NCBI RefSeq assembly: GCF_008831285.2
Contig: NC_045147.1
Location: 9,888,334-9,952,333, forward strand
Length of the DNA: 64,000 bases
DNA from: Nymphaea colorata
Taxonomy: Eukaryota; Streptophyta; Magnoliopsida; Nymphaeales; Nymphaeaceae
Direction: 5' to 3'
Positions 45,763 through 55,204 of the stretch are shown here, piece after piece (position 1 is the first letter of the stretch; each line of letters starts with the position of its first letter). The translations under genes were made by a program, and so were the position numbers. The notes under the pieces were generated by a model that saw nothing but the letters and a program-made list of their open reading frames with translations, had not been told where the DNA came from and made no database searches.

Positions 45763-47856
45763 ATGGCATCACAATACAATTTGCGGGGTGCCAAAGGCAA
45801 GGAGCCGGCCCGTCCAGAAGAGACGAGCCCGACCCATGACCAGGGAAACCTGGAAGAGACGGTGAATAAGTTGGTCGCAGATGTGGCCACCCATGAGGAA
45901 GCCCTCGGCTTTGCTGCTGAGACCTTTGAGGGATTCAAGGAGGAGAAGAAGTTGATGCGGGAACAGATGGACGAGTCAGTGGCCATGAACCGATCACTCT
46001 CCGACTTGGTGAAGACCCTGCAGGACGAAGTTGCTGAACTTCGGGCTTCAAATCAGAGACTGCTACATACGAACTCAGCTAGTAGTAGCCAAGAGAGGAC
46101 CAGTAGGGTCGACGTTCAACGTCCGGCAAAGTACAGTGGTAGTCGAGATGCGAGGGCGATCGATAGCTTTTTGTTCCAAGTGGACTACTACATGGACTTG
46201 CAGAACGTCGTAGAAGAAGATCTGAAGATCAAGACCGCAACAATGTTATTAGAGGGAGATGTTGTGATTTGGTGGAGGAGGAAAATGCTGGACATTGAGA
46301 ATGGTGACTTCACAATCAAAATCTTCGATGACTTCCGCAAACAATTGAAGGGGTACTTTATGCCTGTTGATACTGAAAGGCATGCATATAGGTTGGTTGC
46401 AAACCTTAAACAGACAGGTGCCTTGAGAGACTACATCCGGACATATCAGAAGGTCATGTTGAATGTGCCTATGATGCCAGAAAAAGATAAACTTCACTGG
46501 TTCATCATAAGGCTCCAATCTTGGGCCCAAGCCGACGTGGAGAGATCGAATCCTGAGACCTTAGAGCAGGCATATGTGGCAGCCGAGCGCTTGGCTGACA
46601 CCAAACGCAGAAGCTACATAGATACCTTCAAGTCTATGAAGAAGTCTGACCACGGCGGTAAGAGGGAGGAACGGCGAGACAACATGAGTGAATCGTCACC
46701 TCAAAAGCCCACCGAGAGAAAACCCTTCTTTCACAAGGACAACAATGGTCCACCAAGAGAAGTGACTTGTTGGGTATGCGGAAGAAGGCACTATACGCGT
46801 GTCTGCCAAAAACGGGTGAGACCCACCGAACAGGCCAATGCTGCGAGGGCTACCGAAGGCAGGACTAAAGAAGGGGAAGGATCGAGGATTGGTGCACTTC
46901 AGCTTCTCAACTCACTAAAACGTGAAGAGAAAGTCAAGGTGGCAGTGACGCCTTCCAGGGAACTCATGTATGTTGAGATTCTGGTGAACGGAAAGTCTGT
47001 GATGGCTATGATAGACACGGGTGCCACGCACAATTTCGTCTCAGTTGTGGAGGCGATGAGATTAGGATTCACCCTTGAGAGGGGAGAGTTGCGCATGAAG
47101 GCAGTCAACTTAGAGGCAAAACCCATCCAAGAAGTGGTCCGGGATGTAGTTGTGAAGATTGAGAGTTGGTCAGGGAAAGCCAACTTCTCTGTGGTCCCGA
47201 TGAATGATTACCATATGATTCTCGGCATGGAGCAGCTTAGTGCAGCGAAGATGGTCCTGATGTCGCATTTGCGTAGTGTTAGCATCATGGATGAGAAGTC
47301 TCCCTGCATGGTGCCAGCGACAACAGTGAGAAAAGACAAGGGCAAGGTTGCGATGATATCTGCGCTTCAATTGAACAAAGGCCCAAAGCACAGCGATGGG
47401 GTGGACTTGGTGGCAGCCATGGAAGTGTCTAAAAACTCTCCTGGTTTGGTCTTAGAGGCACTTGCGCCTGTCTTAGAGGAATTTGCCGGGACAACGCTTG
47501 TGAAGCTCCCTAGATGGCGACCACATCGGCATACAGTGGGCCATGCCCCTACAGAATTGAAGAAACATGCAGATCAAAGACGAGGGTCGATGGAATTTCG
47601 AGTGGGCGACCAAGTCCTCGTGAAGCTTTACGCAGACCGGGCAGGCATCTTCCGTGGGCGACGCCGAGCACGGATCAGAAAGTATGAAGGGCCATTTACT
47701 ATGGTCAAGTGGATGAGGAAGCTGGTGTACAAGTTAGATCTCTCGCTAGACTTCAAGGCGTATCATGTGTTCCACATCCGCAACCTTCAGCCCTTCTATG
47801 CAGATGCTGAAGACCCGGAGAGAAGCCAGCCATGGCGAGAACCAATCTTGCAATGA
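45763..47856 (+). CDS. Intact gag-protease ORF fused to integrase C-terminal domain (gypsy-type)
   Basis: 697 codons without a break, the longest open frame in the window. The ATG at 45763 (MASQYNLRGAKGKEPARPEE) is chosen because the frame upstream runs through the LTR and primer site. Residues 30-100 look coiled-coil. The gag core is near 115-285 (VDVQRPAKYSGSRDARAID, VVIWWRRKMLD, YFMPVDTERHAYRLVANLKQ). The knuckle CWVCGRRHYTRVC (336-348) has the CX2CX3HX4C spacing seen in several plant chromoviruses. The protease has IDTGATHNF with Asp418-Thr419-Gly420 intact and HMILGMEQL. After VLEEFAGTTLVKLPRWRPH (near 572-590) the frame jumps to ELKKHADQRR and FRVGDQVLVKL, the integrase C-terminal fold, ending HVFHIRNLQPFYADAEDP. 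RT, RNase H and the integrase catalytic core are absent. Out of frame downstream, LVKWVDEDQSTMEYGF looks like a chromodomain remnant. Confidence 0.88.
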   Translation: MASQYNLRGAKGKEPARPEETSPTHDQGNLEETVNKLVADVATHEEALGFAAETFEGFKEEKKLMREQMDESVAMNRSLSDLVKTLQDEVAELRASNQRLLHTNSASSSQERTSRVDVQRPAKYSGSRDARAIDSFLFQVDYYMDLQNVVEEDLKIKTATMLLEGDVVIWWRRKMLDIENGDFTIKIFDDFRKQLKGYFMPVDTERHAYRLVANLKQTGALRDYIRTYQKVMLNVPMMPEKDKLHWFIIRLQSWAQADVERSNPETLEQAYVAAERLADTKRRSYIDTFKSMKKSDHGGKREERRDNMSESSPQKPTERKPFFHKDNNGPPREVTCWVCGRRHYTRVCQKRVRPTEQANAARATEGRTKEGEGSRIGALQLLNSLKREEKVKVAVTPSRELMYVEILVNGKSVMAMIDTGATHNFVSVVEAMRLGFTLERGELRMKAVNLEAKPIQEVVRDVVVKIESWSGKANFSVVPMNDYHMILGMEQLSAAKMVLMSHLRSVSIMDEKSPCMVPATTVRKDKGKVAMISALQLNKGPKHSDGVDLVAAMEVSKNSPGLVLEALAPVLEEFAGTTLVKLPRWRPHRHTVGHAPTELKKHADQRRGSMEFRVGDQVLVKLYADRAGIFRGRRRARIRKYEGPFTMVKWMRKLVYKLDLSLDFKAYHVFHIRNLQPFYADAEDPERSQPWREPILQ

Positions 47857-48080
47857 GCTCCTTCGACCCGGAGGACCACCGACCAACAGTTGGACCAGAT
47901 CCTTCGGCACAAAACTCAACCATCGTGGCGAACCGAAGTGATACTTGGTCAAGTGGGTAGATGAAGACCAGTCAACAATGGAGTATGGCTTTCGTTTGAA
48001 GCGAAGTCATCCAGAAGATGTCAGGGTCTACCATGAAGATGCTAGCGCCGAGGACAACGCTTGTTTTGAAGGGGGGAGCC

Positions 48081-48490
48081 TATTCTCCTGCGTCTAGAGT
48101 CTGTACAGTCTTTTGCTTTGCAATGTACTTTCTTTGCTTACGTTGAGTCTTAGTGTAAGCTTTAGTGTTCACCTGTGTCGGAGCACCCTCCCAAAACGAC
48201 CTCAAGTGTAATATTGGGATTTCTTGTTTTGAATGGTCGGCATGGGAATTCTGTAAGCGGCTTCGGCCATCTTATGTAAGTAAAGTTAAAAGTTTACTTA
48301 GTTCCCTCGTGATGTACTTATCTTGTTAAAGTGAATATATTGCGAGTTTTATTTCCACACTCTTGTATACTTTGTGTCTTTAGTTTTCGAAGAAGCGTTC
48401 AAGTGATCTGCGCCCACTTGAACGAGGTGAAGGCTTGTGGCTTACTGACAAGAGTTTGCCACGCCGCGTAGTCCGAAAGAGTCGGCCCGT
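48081..48490 (+). repeat. Innermost element 3' LTR
   Basis: 410 bases. The first bases are TATTCTCC where the 5' LTR has TGTTTCTC. The last bases (after GGCCCGT) are missing or changed. Confidence 0.85.
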
Positions 48491-49423
48491 GTTGCGGGAC
48501 ACCGACATAAGCCATGAGTGTAAGCCTAGTTTCCACTATATGTCAGTGTTTCCGTTCAGTACTTCCATTTTGTTCATGAGTGTGAGGACAAGAGATTCTA
48601 TGTTCAATGCCTTGAGTTTGAGATAAGAGTGCAATGATTTATATTCTCCACCTCAATCACTTTGTAAAGATTTAATGTTGCACTCAAATTTGTTTTCAAC
48701 TTGCTTTTGAAACGTTTGAAAAACAGGCAACACATTTGATTTATTTCTAATAAAAAATATCCAAGTATAGCGAGAAAAAACATCCACAAAAGTAACATAA
48801 TAACGATAACCATGTAAAGAAACAACTAGAGCAGGTTCCCAAACATTCGAAAAAATCAATTCAAGAGGCACTTCTATTGTATTTTCAGATGAATGGAACG
48901 GTAAGACGTGACTTTTTCCTAACCGGCATGCTTCACAAACTTTATTAGAGTCTTGGCAACCAAACTTAGATAAAATATGACTAACTAGTTTCATGCAGGG
49001 ATGTCCCAACCGATGATGCCAAGCATCAATAGTGGTTCGTTCTCTTACAAGAGCCGTGGGTATGCATGACATCTTTTGTAGCTCCACCTGATAGAGTCCA
49101 CCTTTAGTTTTTCCTTGAAGAAGAACTCGCCCGGTCTTGCGATCCTTAACAAAGCATTTGTCATAGTGAAACTCAAATATTGCATCATTATCTTTAGTAA
49201 AATGTTGGACCGAAAGTAAATTTTTCGAAATTGATGGCACATGTAAGATTCGATTCATACGAAAGTCTGTATTGGCAACCTTAAAGCAAGAATTTCCAAT
49301 GGACGATATGAACAAACCTATCTCATTACCTATTTTGAGTTGATCTTTGCCTTTGTAGTCTGAATATGTTGTCAAGTTGTTTAAGTCAGCAGTGACATGA
49401 TGAGTTGCCCCTGAATCTGGATA

Positions 49424-50425
49424 TCATGCACTATCTATCTCTTCGGATTCAGCTATAGCAGCATTGACTTGTGGTGGCTCGTCTTTGAGAAACCGATATT
49501 CTTTGCAACGCAGTACACTGTGACCTGCTTGCTTGCATGCTTGATAGATGGTGCGACAATTGGTAACCATATGGCCAGGATTTCCACATCCGTGGCAGAC
49601 TATTGAGCGACTTGCTCCAGTTCGACCAGAATTCACATTTCTATTTCCACGACCCCGTCGATTGAAAGGCCTGCTTGAGTACCCTCTCTTTACTTGTTGA
49701 TTGCCATATTCAATATTGGCAATATGAACTGCATCAGTTTCAGGTTCATTTGCTTCACATTGAGCTTCATGAATCAAGAGAAGACTAAGGAGTTCCTCAA
49801 GTTCAATTTGCTCAACTCGTGTGTTCAATGAGGTCCTCAAAGCTCCATACTCATGAGCAGGAAGACCAGCAAGAATGTAAGATACCAGATTGTTGTTCTC
49901 TACTGGTTTAGATGCCAATGCCAACTGATGCGCAATGTCTTTTACTTTGTGAAAATAAGTGGCAATGGAATTTGTACCTTTTCTTATGAATTGAAGCTAA
50001 GCGCGATAATGTTGTATCCGAGAGCGAGAGTGGGCTGCATACATGCGTCTCAAAGCACTCCATACTTCATGCGATGTCTTCAATCCTACTATTTGACTGT
50101 GTACAATGTCTGTGAGGGAAGAAATAAGCTACCCAATTAGCAGCTGATCCATCTTTTCCCATTCTATATATGCAGGATTTATCGCTACTTCCTTGTCATT
50201 TTCAGCAGGGAGAAATTTTACAGGACACATATTTGTGCCATCAGCATATCCCATCAATCTGTAACTTTTGAGAAGGGGAATGAACTGAGATTCCCATAAC
50301 AAATAGTTGTCTGTAGATAGCTTCACAGCAAGAAAGTGTTGCAGGCTTGTTGGTGTTGGAAGAACAGAGAAAATGCTGACCACCGATTGTATTGAAGACA
50401 TTCCAACATTGTTCTGAGTCGTCAT
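49424..50425 (-). pseudogene. Copia-B gag
   Basis: Starts MTTQNNVGMSSIQSV, then HFLAVKLSTDNYLLWESQF and LLKSYRLMGYADGT, typical copia gag. After LLIG a TAG (50129) stands for W, and near 49997 another TAG stands for Q. The frame then runs as VSYILAGLPAHEYGALRTSL, EELLSLLLIHEAQCEAN, and the zinc knuckle CHGCGNPGHMVTNC (CX2CX4HX4C). A TGA at 49424 replaces the W just before the protease. Confidence 0.88.
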
Positions 50426-50698
50426 GACTTCAAAAAATCGTAGAAAATCAATGGATGGTCGGATTGATCTGAAATTTGGATTGTAGGTAGCTGGAGCATT
50501 GAGCAAGGGATGCTCGACAAATCAGATCAATCTGGGTTCTTCTCGAAAATCGCACCCCAAAGGAAGAAACGCCCTTTTTGACGAGTGTTGGTGGAGCTCC
50601 TTAACAGCAGCGACGGCACTTGCAGAATGTCGGCTTTTTACCCCTTCAAGGTCACCAAAACCAATATGTTGGTGAAAGCTTTTTCAGCTCTGATACCA

Positions 50699-51028
50699 TG
50701 ACAGAAACTGCAAATTCTCGAGGTATAGAGAAGAAAATTTTAGGCAAAAATGTTTAACGTGGTTCGACTCTTTGTAGAGTCTACATCCACGGTCTAAGGC
50801 AATACTCTCTCAATCTCTCATCCATTACCGTGAGATTGAGAGGTTCTATTTATAGAGATTTCATGGTTTACAAGATCTTTATCTGATAACTTTGATTTTT
50901 CCTTGTGCTGATCCATTCGACAGTTGTTTCCTTGGATAGTGGCTTGATCCGTATCTCCTTGATTTTCTCGAGTGATGGACCTATCCACATCTCCTTGATC
51001 TTCTCGTGTGATAGGCATATCCTTAACA
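50699..51028 (-). repeat. Copia-B 5' LTR
   Basis: 330 bases, adjoining the primer-binding site at 50686-50698. Confidence 0.9.
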
Positions 51029-51079
51029 CTTACAATGGAACATGGCATCCCAACACTTACAATGGAACATGGCATCCCA
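51026..51079. repeat. Perfect 27-base tandem repeat at the copia-B junction
   Basis: ACACTTACAATGGAACATGGCATCCCA occurs twice in direct succession (51026-51052 and 51053-51079). The second unit repeats the ACA that belongs to the LTR end. So the duplication arose after copia-B inserted. Confidence 0.85.
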
Positions 51080-51700
51080 TGTAGTTTGCCCACTTGTTTT
51101 TGAAAAGTCTGTGTTACTGTTTTGGCTGAAAAAGGGTGTGCGAGAGCTATGAAATGTGTATACTTAGAAAGTCTGTCTACCACCACCAATATGATGGACT
51201 TACCATGGGAGCTGAGTAAGCCTTCGATAAAATCCATGGATATGTCCTCCCAATTCTGCTCGGGAATGGGAAGGGGCTGCAATAAGCCTGCTGGGTGCGT
51301 AGTATCATACTTGTTGCGTTGACATACCTCACACTGCCGCACATACTCCTGCACCTTACGCTTCATTCCCGGCCAAAAAAATGCTGCCCTCAAGCGTCTG
51401 TAAGTCCCCTCTACTCCTTCATGACCTGCACCTTTCGAATCATGAAAATGTGAGATCAAAATGTTTGGCAAGTCTGTCTCGGTCGTGATAAATATTCTAT
51501 TGCAGAAGCAGAGGTAAGGGGGGCGCCATTCATAACCATATCGTCTTGTATAATCTTGTGTTAGCTCAGTTCGAATGCGCTGCACAGATGCGGCCGATCG
51601 GTGCACTTGCTGAATATCCTCCCATATGTCACAATGAATGGCTGAGAATGTCCAAAAGCCTTGCCCTTCCTGCACTTATCGAGATAGTCCATCTGATGCT
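51029..51700 (-). pseudogene. Gypsy-B integrase, N-terminal part
   Basis: The HHCC region reads HFHDSKGAGHEGVEGTYRRL and CEVCQRNKYDTTHPAGLL. The core start reads WEDISMDFIEGLLSSHGKS and VVVDRLSKYTHFIAL, then KLHGMPCSIVSV. The last nine residues appear twice owing to a 27-base tandem repeat. Copia-B follows. The other half is at 42170-42710. Confidence 0.83.
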
Positions 51701-51759
51701 AGATTTTCTTTCCCACTGTGATGTCGAATCTCAAAATCGAAATTCGTCAATTTCATCAC

Positions 51760-52900
51760 CCAACACTACACGGCGAGTACTAAGGTTTTCTGGTGGAGAC
51801 AATAACACAAGTTGTGGTGGTCTGTGATCACCACAAACTTTTGGCCCAGTAAGTAATGATGCCATCTAAGAACAGTCAACACCATAGCGATGAGCTCGCG
51901 CTTGTAGGCAAATTTACTGTAGAAGGTGGGCCCCATTGTGCGACTGAAGAATGCCACAGGATGCTTGCCTTGGCTCAAAATAGCTCCTACCCCTACGTCT
52001 GAGGCGTCCGTTTCTACCTCGAAATGCATGGTGAAATCGGGCATGCGTAAGACCGGCGCTGACATGATGGCATTTTTGAGCTTGGCAAACGCTTCCTCGG
52101 CCTGGTCGGTCCATCGAAACTGGTCCATTTTTGTCAAATGTGTCAATGGTGTGGCGATACTCCCAAAATTTCGCACGAACTTGCAGTAGTATCCTACCAA
52201 ACCCAAAAAACCACGTAACTCCCTGACCGACTGTGGAGTGGCCCAATAACGCACGACCAGCACTTTATCCTCTTTCATTCTCACGCTGCCCTTGCCGATC
52301 ACATGGCCAAGATATGTGACTTGGCTCGTCCCGAATGAGCACTTGGTTAGTTTGGCATGAAGGAAGTGATGCTTTAGTGTAGATAACACCACCCGTAGAT
52401 GATCTAAATGTGTCTCTTCATCTGCACTAAAGACAATGATGTCATCAAAGAAGACCAGTATGAACCTCTGTCGGTGCAGCCGAAAAATATCATTCATGAG
52501 CGATTGGAATGTCGTCAGGGCATTAGTGAGACTGAACGGCATAACGTGGAACTCATAATGCTCATCCGGTGTCAAAAATGTTGTCTTAGGAATGTCCTAC
52601 GGTGCAATCCGTATCTGATGATATCCTGCACGAAGATCCAACTTGGAAAACAAGGTTGCGCCCTTGAGTGCATCTAGAAGATCTTCCACGATAGGGATGG
52701 GGTAGTGATCCTTCACAGTGATAGCATTCAAGGAGCGGTAATCTACACAAAACCGTCAGTTACCATCCTTCTTATGAACAAGGAGGGCAGGAGATGCAAA
52801 AGGGCTGCGACTGGGCTGAATAATTCCCTTTTCTAGCATTTCCTACACCAGTCGAGTTAGGGCATTACGTTGGGTTGGGTTATACATGCATGGTCACCTC
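51760..52900 (-). pseudogene. Gypsy-B reverse transcriptase and RNase H
   Basis: EHYEFHVMPFSLTNALTTFQ, then the active-site motif LVFFDDIIVFSAD, TYLGHVIGKGSVRM, LRGFLGLVGYYCKFVRNFG, RNase H with VETDASDVGVGAILSQGKH and KRELIAMVLTVLRWHHYLLG, and FVVITDHHNLCYCLHQ. The 269-codon stretch 52575-51766 is free of stops and the FFDD motif is intact. The upstream RT start (52700-52900) is broken. Confidence 0.85.
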
Positions 52901-53051
52901 TTCACGGCTTCGGCCCCCGATTGAAGCTCTATGTGGTGGTCATAGGCGCGTGGAGGAGGTAATCCATGTGGAACATCGAACACGTTTGAGAATTCCTCTA
53001 GTAGGGCAGGTAGACGTGCTCCCGTGAGGGTGGTGGTTGGCCTCTCTTCTC

Positions 53052-53530
53052 TCACACGCTGGTCATGAATAACACATAAGAAGTGGCTGCCCCTTGCATC
53101 ATCTTGGTTGTGGCTGTCTCCTGGACTGGTTGTCTTGGAGTAGCCGACAGGGTTAGGCGCCTCCCATCCGGTTGTGTAAAGTGCATCTTCATGTTAACGA
53201 AGTCCCACACTACCTTGCCCAGCTCTTTCAACCAGTGAATTCCCAAGACAAGGTCTGCCCCGGCCATGGCTAGTGTATACAACTGCACTAAAAACCCATG
53301 GCGTTGTATCTCCAATTTCTTGTCAGTGCACCATGCTATACATTGTAAGGAACTTCCATCTCCCACGACCACATCAAATGCTCGTTGCTGGTCGATTTGA
53401 CAACCCAGGGATCTAGCGGATTTCTCGCAGATGAAGTTATGTGTGGACCCAGTATTCACTAGTACACTGACCTTTCGACCTCGGAGCCAACCCTCCACTC
53501 GCATCAACTGCGGAACTTCATGTCCCGATA
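53052..53530 (-). pseudogene. Gypsy-B protease
   Basis: VSVLVNTGSTHNFICEKSAR carries NTG in place of the catalytic DTG. LAMAGADLVLGIHWLKELG follows as in the family. The frame is open for 151 codons, so the change Asp to Asn alone would silence it. Confidence 0.8.
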
Positions 53531-53599
53531 AGGCATGGAGGGATATTTCAGGCGTCTAAACGAACTCCCTCTCATCTTGTCCCTGTTCGTCGAGAGTCT

Positions 53600-54917
53600 C
53601 CACTGGGGCGTCGTCCCCTTCTTCCTCAACTAAATACATGTAAAATGTCGACAAGCGTGGCCCGGCGTCCATGGTTGATCACAGTCGAAGCAAATATTTT
53701 GACGTTGTTTTTCACGTATCTGTTTCGGAGTAAGGCGGCGAATAATAAGGCGGTTCGCTGGTTTGTCTATGTTCGCCCAGCCTGGTGGTACTTCCGAACT
53801 TGTAGCAGCTGCACCTTGAGGATGAACCACGACCACCCCTCGCCCGAGGCTCTAATATCGCTGTTGCTTCTCCTCCACCATACGAGCTATCGCAAAACAA
53901 TCGTGTAAATTGAGGGGTCACATGCCTTGCGCCTCAATACGGATCTCGTCCTTGAGTCCCCCAACATAGGCACCGATCAAAGCTTCCATTGGCCATCCCC
54001 GAACCATATTACTAAGTTCTTCGAAACGCTCCTGGTAGGCAACGACCGACCCCGTTTGACGTATTTTGGAGAGCTCCTGGTTGTAGTCAACATAAGCCGA
54101 GGGTCTGAAACGTGCCGCCATGGCTGTGATCAAGGTCCTCCAGTCTGGCCGTTCGTGTTGAGCTATGAGCCATCGGTACCAACGAATTATTTTCCCGTCG
54201 AAGTTCATGGCAGCATAAGCCACTTTCATCGTCTCCAAGATCTCGTGGCGCTCGAAGAACTGTTTGGGCTTAAATATCTAGCTATGTAAATCTTCTCTGC
54301 TGAATCGAGGAAAGTCGATCTTGGTGGGCTTGAAGCGCGCTGGGTCGGTCCCCCCATAAAAACCAGTAGATGAGTTAGGGAAGAATCCCGCAAGGGCATC
54401 AGTTCGGCTATTGCTGCGGCCGGGAAGGGTTTGATTGTTCGTGCCGCCGGAGACGAAATTCAGCATAGCAGCGGGCAGAACGTTGCTGGTGGGCATGGCC
54501 GATCCGAATGTACCAAAGGCGATGCCGGCACTGATCGGAGGCTGAAACAGAGGCGCGACGGGTGGCGTACGCTGATCCTGACCGCATACACTAATCCTAA
54601 CCTGGTGGCGTGTGTGCCGACGAGCTGGTAGGAACTACGTGCACTGGTGAGCGGTTGTTGAAGTGGGGGACGCCGAACGGAGTGCTGCCAAGGGCAGGAG
54701 CTTGCTGCAGCAAATCGTGGAAACCGGCTGCTATGGAGGTGTGAAGACGAGCCTCAGCCTCGGCTTGCGCACGTTCCATGGTCTGCAGCCGCCGGTTCAC
54801 TTTGATGATTGTTTCTTCCATCCAGGCGCGATGCGCTTCTACCATTGCCAAGGCGGCGTTGTTGAAAGAGGGTGCATCTTGATCGTCGGATGTCGGTAGC
54901 GGCGGCGGCGTGGCCAT
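53600..54917 (-). pseudogene. Gypsy-B gag
   Basis: It starts MATPPPLPTSDDQDAPSF, then a coiled part EETIIKVNRRLQTMERAQAE. IDFPRFSREDLHS is followed by TAG at 54278 where W is expected. The core has KIIRWYRWLIAQHERPDW, MAARFRPSAYVDYNQELSKI and VRGWPMEALIGAYVGGLKDE. The nucleocapsid motif CFDCDQPWTPGHAC is intact near 53670. Two or three frame breaks. Confidence 0.82.
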
Positions 54918-54921
54918 ACCA

Positions 54922-54934
54922 GGCTCTGATACCA
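54922..54934 (-). promoter_or_regulatory. Gypsy-B primer-binding site
   Basis: TGGTATCAGAGCC on the minus strand, two bases from the LTR end. Confidence 0.85.
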
Positions 54935-54936
54935 TT

Positions 54937-55204
54937 TGTTAGCCGACGGCTACAAGGCAGCGTGAAGGAGAAAGAAGAAGAGAGGAGAGAACGAGAGAAA
55001 AGAAAATCAACTTCAAGTCTGATTAATTAGCGCAAAACTCAAGCTTAAGTACACAACAACTATGGGTCTGGACCAGACCGACATCTACTCGAAAACAGAT
55101 CCGTATTGGACCAATCTAACATAAAACTTAAAAGAACACAACTAAGGAACACAAATACTAATGCTCGACCCGCATGCACTACGATCCATACATGGATCGT
55201 AACA
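54937..55204 (-). repeat. Gypsy-B 5' LTR
   Basis: 268 bases, TG...CA ends, adjoining the primer-binding site. Confidence 0.85.

Larger units (their letters stand above)
45252..48490 (+). mobile_element. Innermost gypsy-type element lacking RT, RNase H and integrase core (TR-GAG-like)
   Basis: LTRs are 45252-45666 and 48081-48490. Flanking GTTGT (45247-45251) and GTTGC (48491-48495) may be a target duplication with one change. A primer-site-like ACTAGTATCAAAGCCC follows the 5' LTR and a purine run GAAGGGGGGAGCC precedes the 3' LTR. The inside is 2.4 kb with one long ORF. It interrupts copia-B integrase. Non-autonomous plant elements that keep gag but not pol enzymes are known as TR-GAG; this one also keeps protease and the integrase C-terminus. 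The LTRs differ at roughly 36 of 410 positions by eye. Confidence 0.88.
43090..49423 (-). pseudogene. Copia-B pol (protease, integrase, RT, RNase H), interrupted by the inner element
   Basis: Protease has an intact PDSGATHHVTADL just below 49423. The integrase zinc region reads WHHRLGHPCMKLV and CEACRLGKSHVLPF. The core reads ELIFSNVWEPA, YVTFVDVFSRYTWIF and SLQSD*GGEYKSLHSYL, with THEQNGSTERKH further on. The inner element splits integrase between MAYVGVPQH and TTTVYLINRMPSPTVK. RT has LVDTKWIYKIKCKPDGSIE, GCDYFDTFSSVVKH, VDINNAFLRGDLSEAVY, AIYGLKQAPGAWFNQL and LLVYVDDIIITGRS. RNase H is open over 43572-43027 with YTDTDWAGNIDDRNFTGGYA and HIEIDVHFICDHIAKGHLQ. The only visible faults are stop codons. 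Confidence 0.9.
42711..51028 (-). mobile_element. Copia-B: Ty1/copia element inside gypsy-B integrase
   Basis: LTRs are 42711-43070 (3') and 50699-51028 (5'). The target duplication CTTAT/CTTAC is at 42706-42710 and 51029-51033. The primer-binding site TGGTATCAGAGCT reads leftwards from 50698. The purine tract TTGAGGGGGC is at 43071-43080. The internal order gag, protease, integrase, RT, RNase H is copia-type. It carries the gypsy-type element 45252-48490 inside its integrase region. The LTRs differ at about 15 of 325 aligned positions, plus a 25-base and a 6-base indel. Frames are largely continuous except for stop codons. Confidence 0.93.
41902..55204 (-). mobile_element. Gypsy-B: Ty3/gypsy element inserted antisense in gypsy-A
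   Basis: The 5' LTR is 54937-55204 and the 3' LTR is 41902-42134, which lacks about the outer 33 bases. The primer-binding site TGGTATCAGAGCC reads leftwards from 54934. The polypurine tract AAAGGGGGAGTATT abuts the 3' LTR. Its sequence is 41902-42710 and 51029-55204; copia-B interrupts the integrase core. It is a relative of gypsy-A (similar gag, protease and tail). The outer junction near 41900 has lost some 30-40 bases of both elements, so no target duplication can be shown. LTR divergence is about 13 of 236 by eye. Confidence 0.88.
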
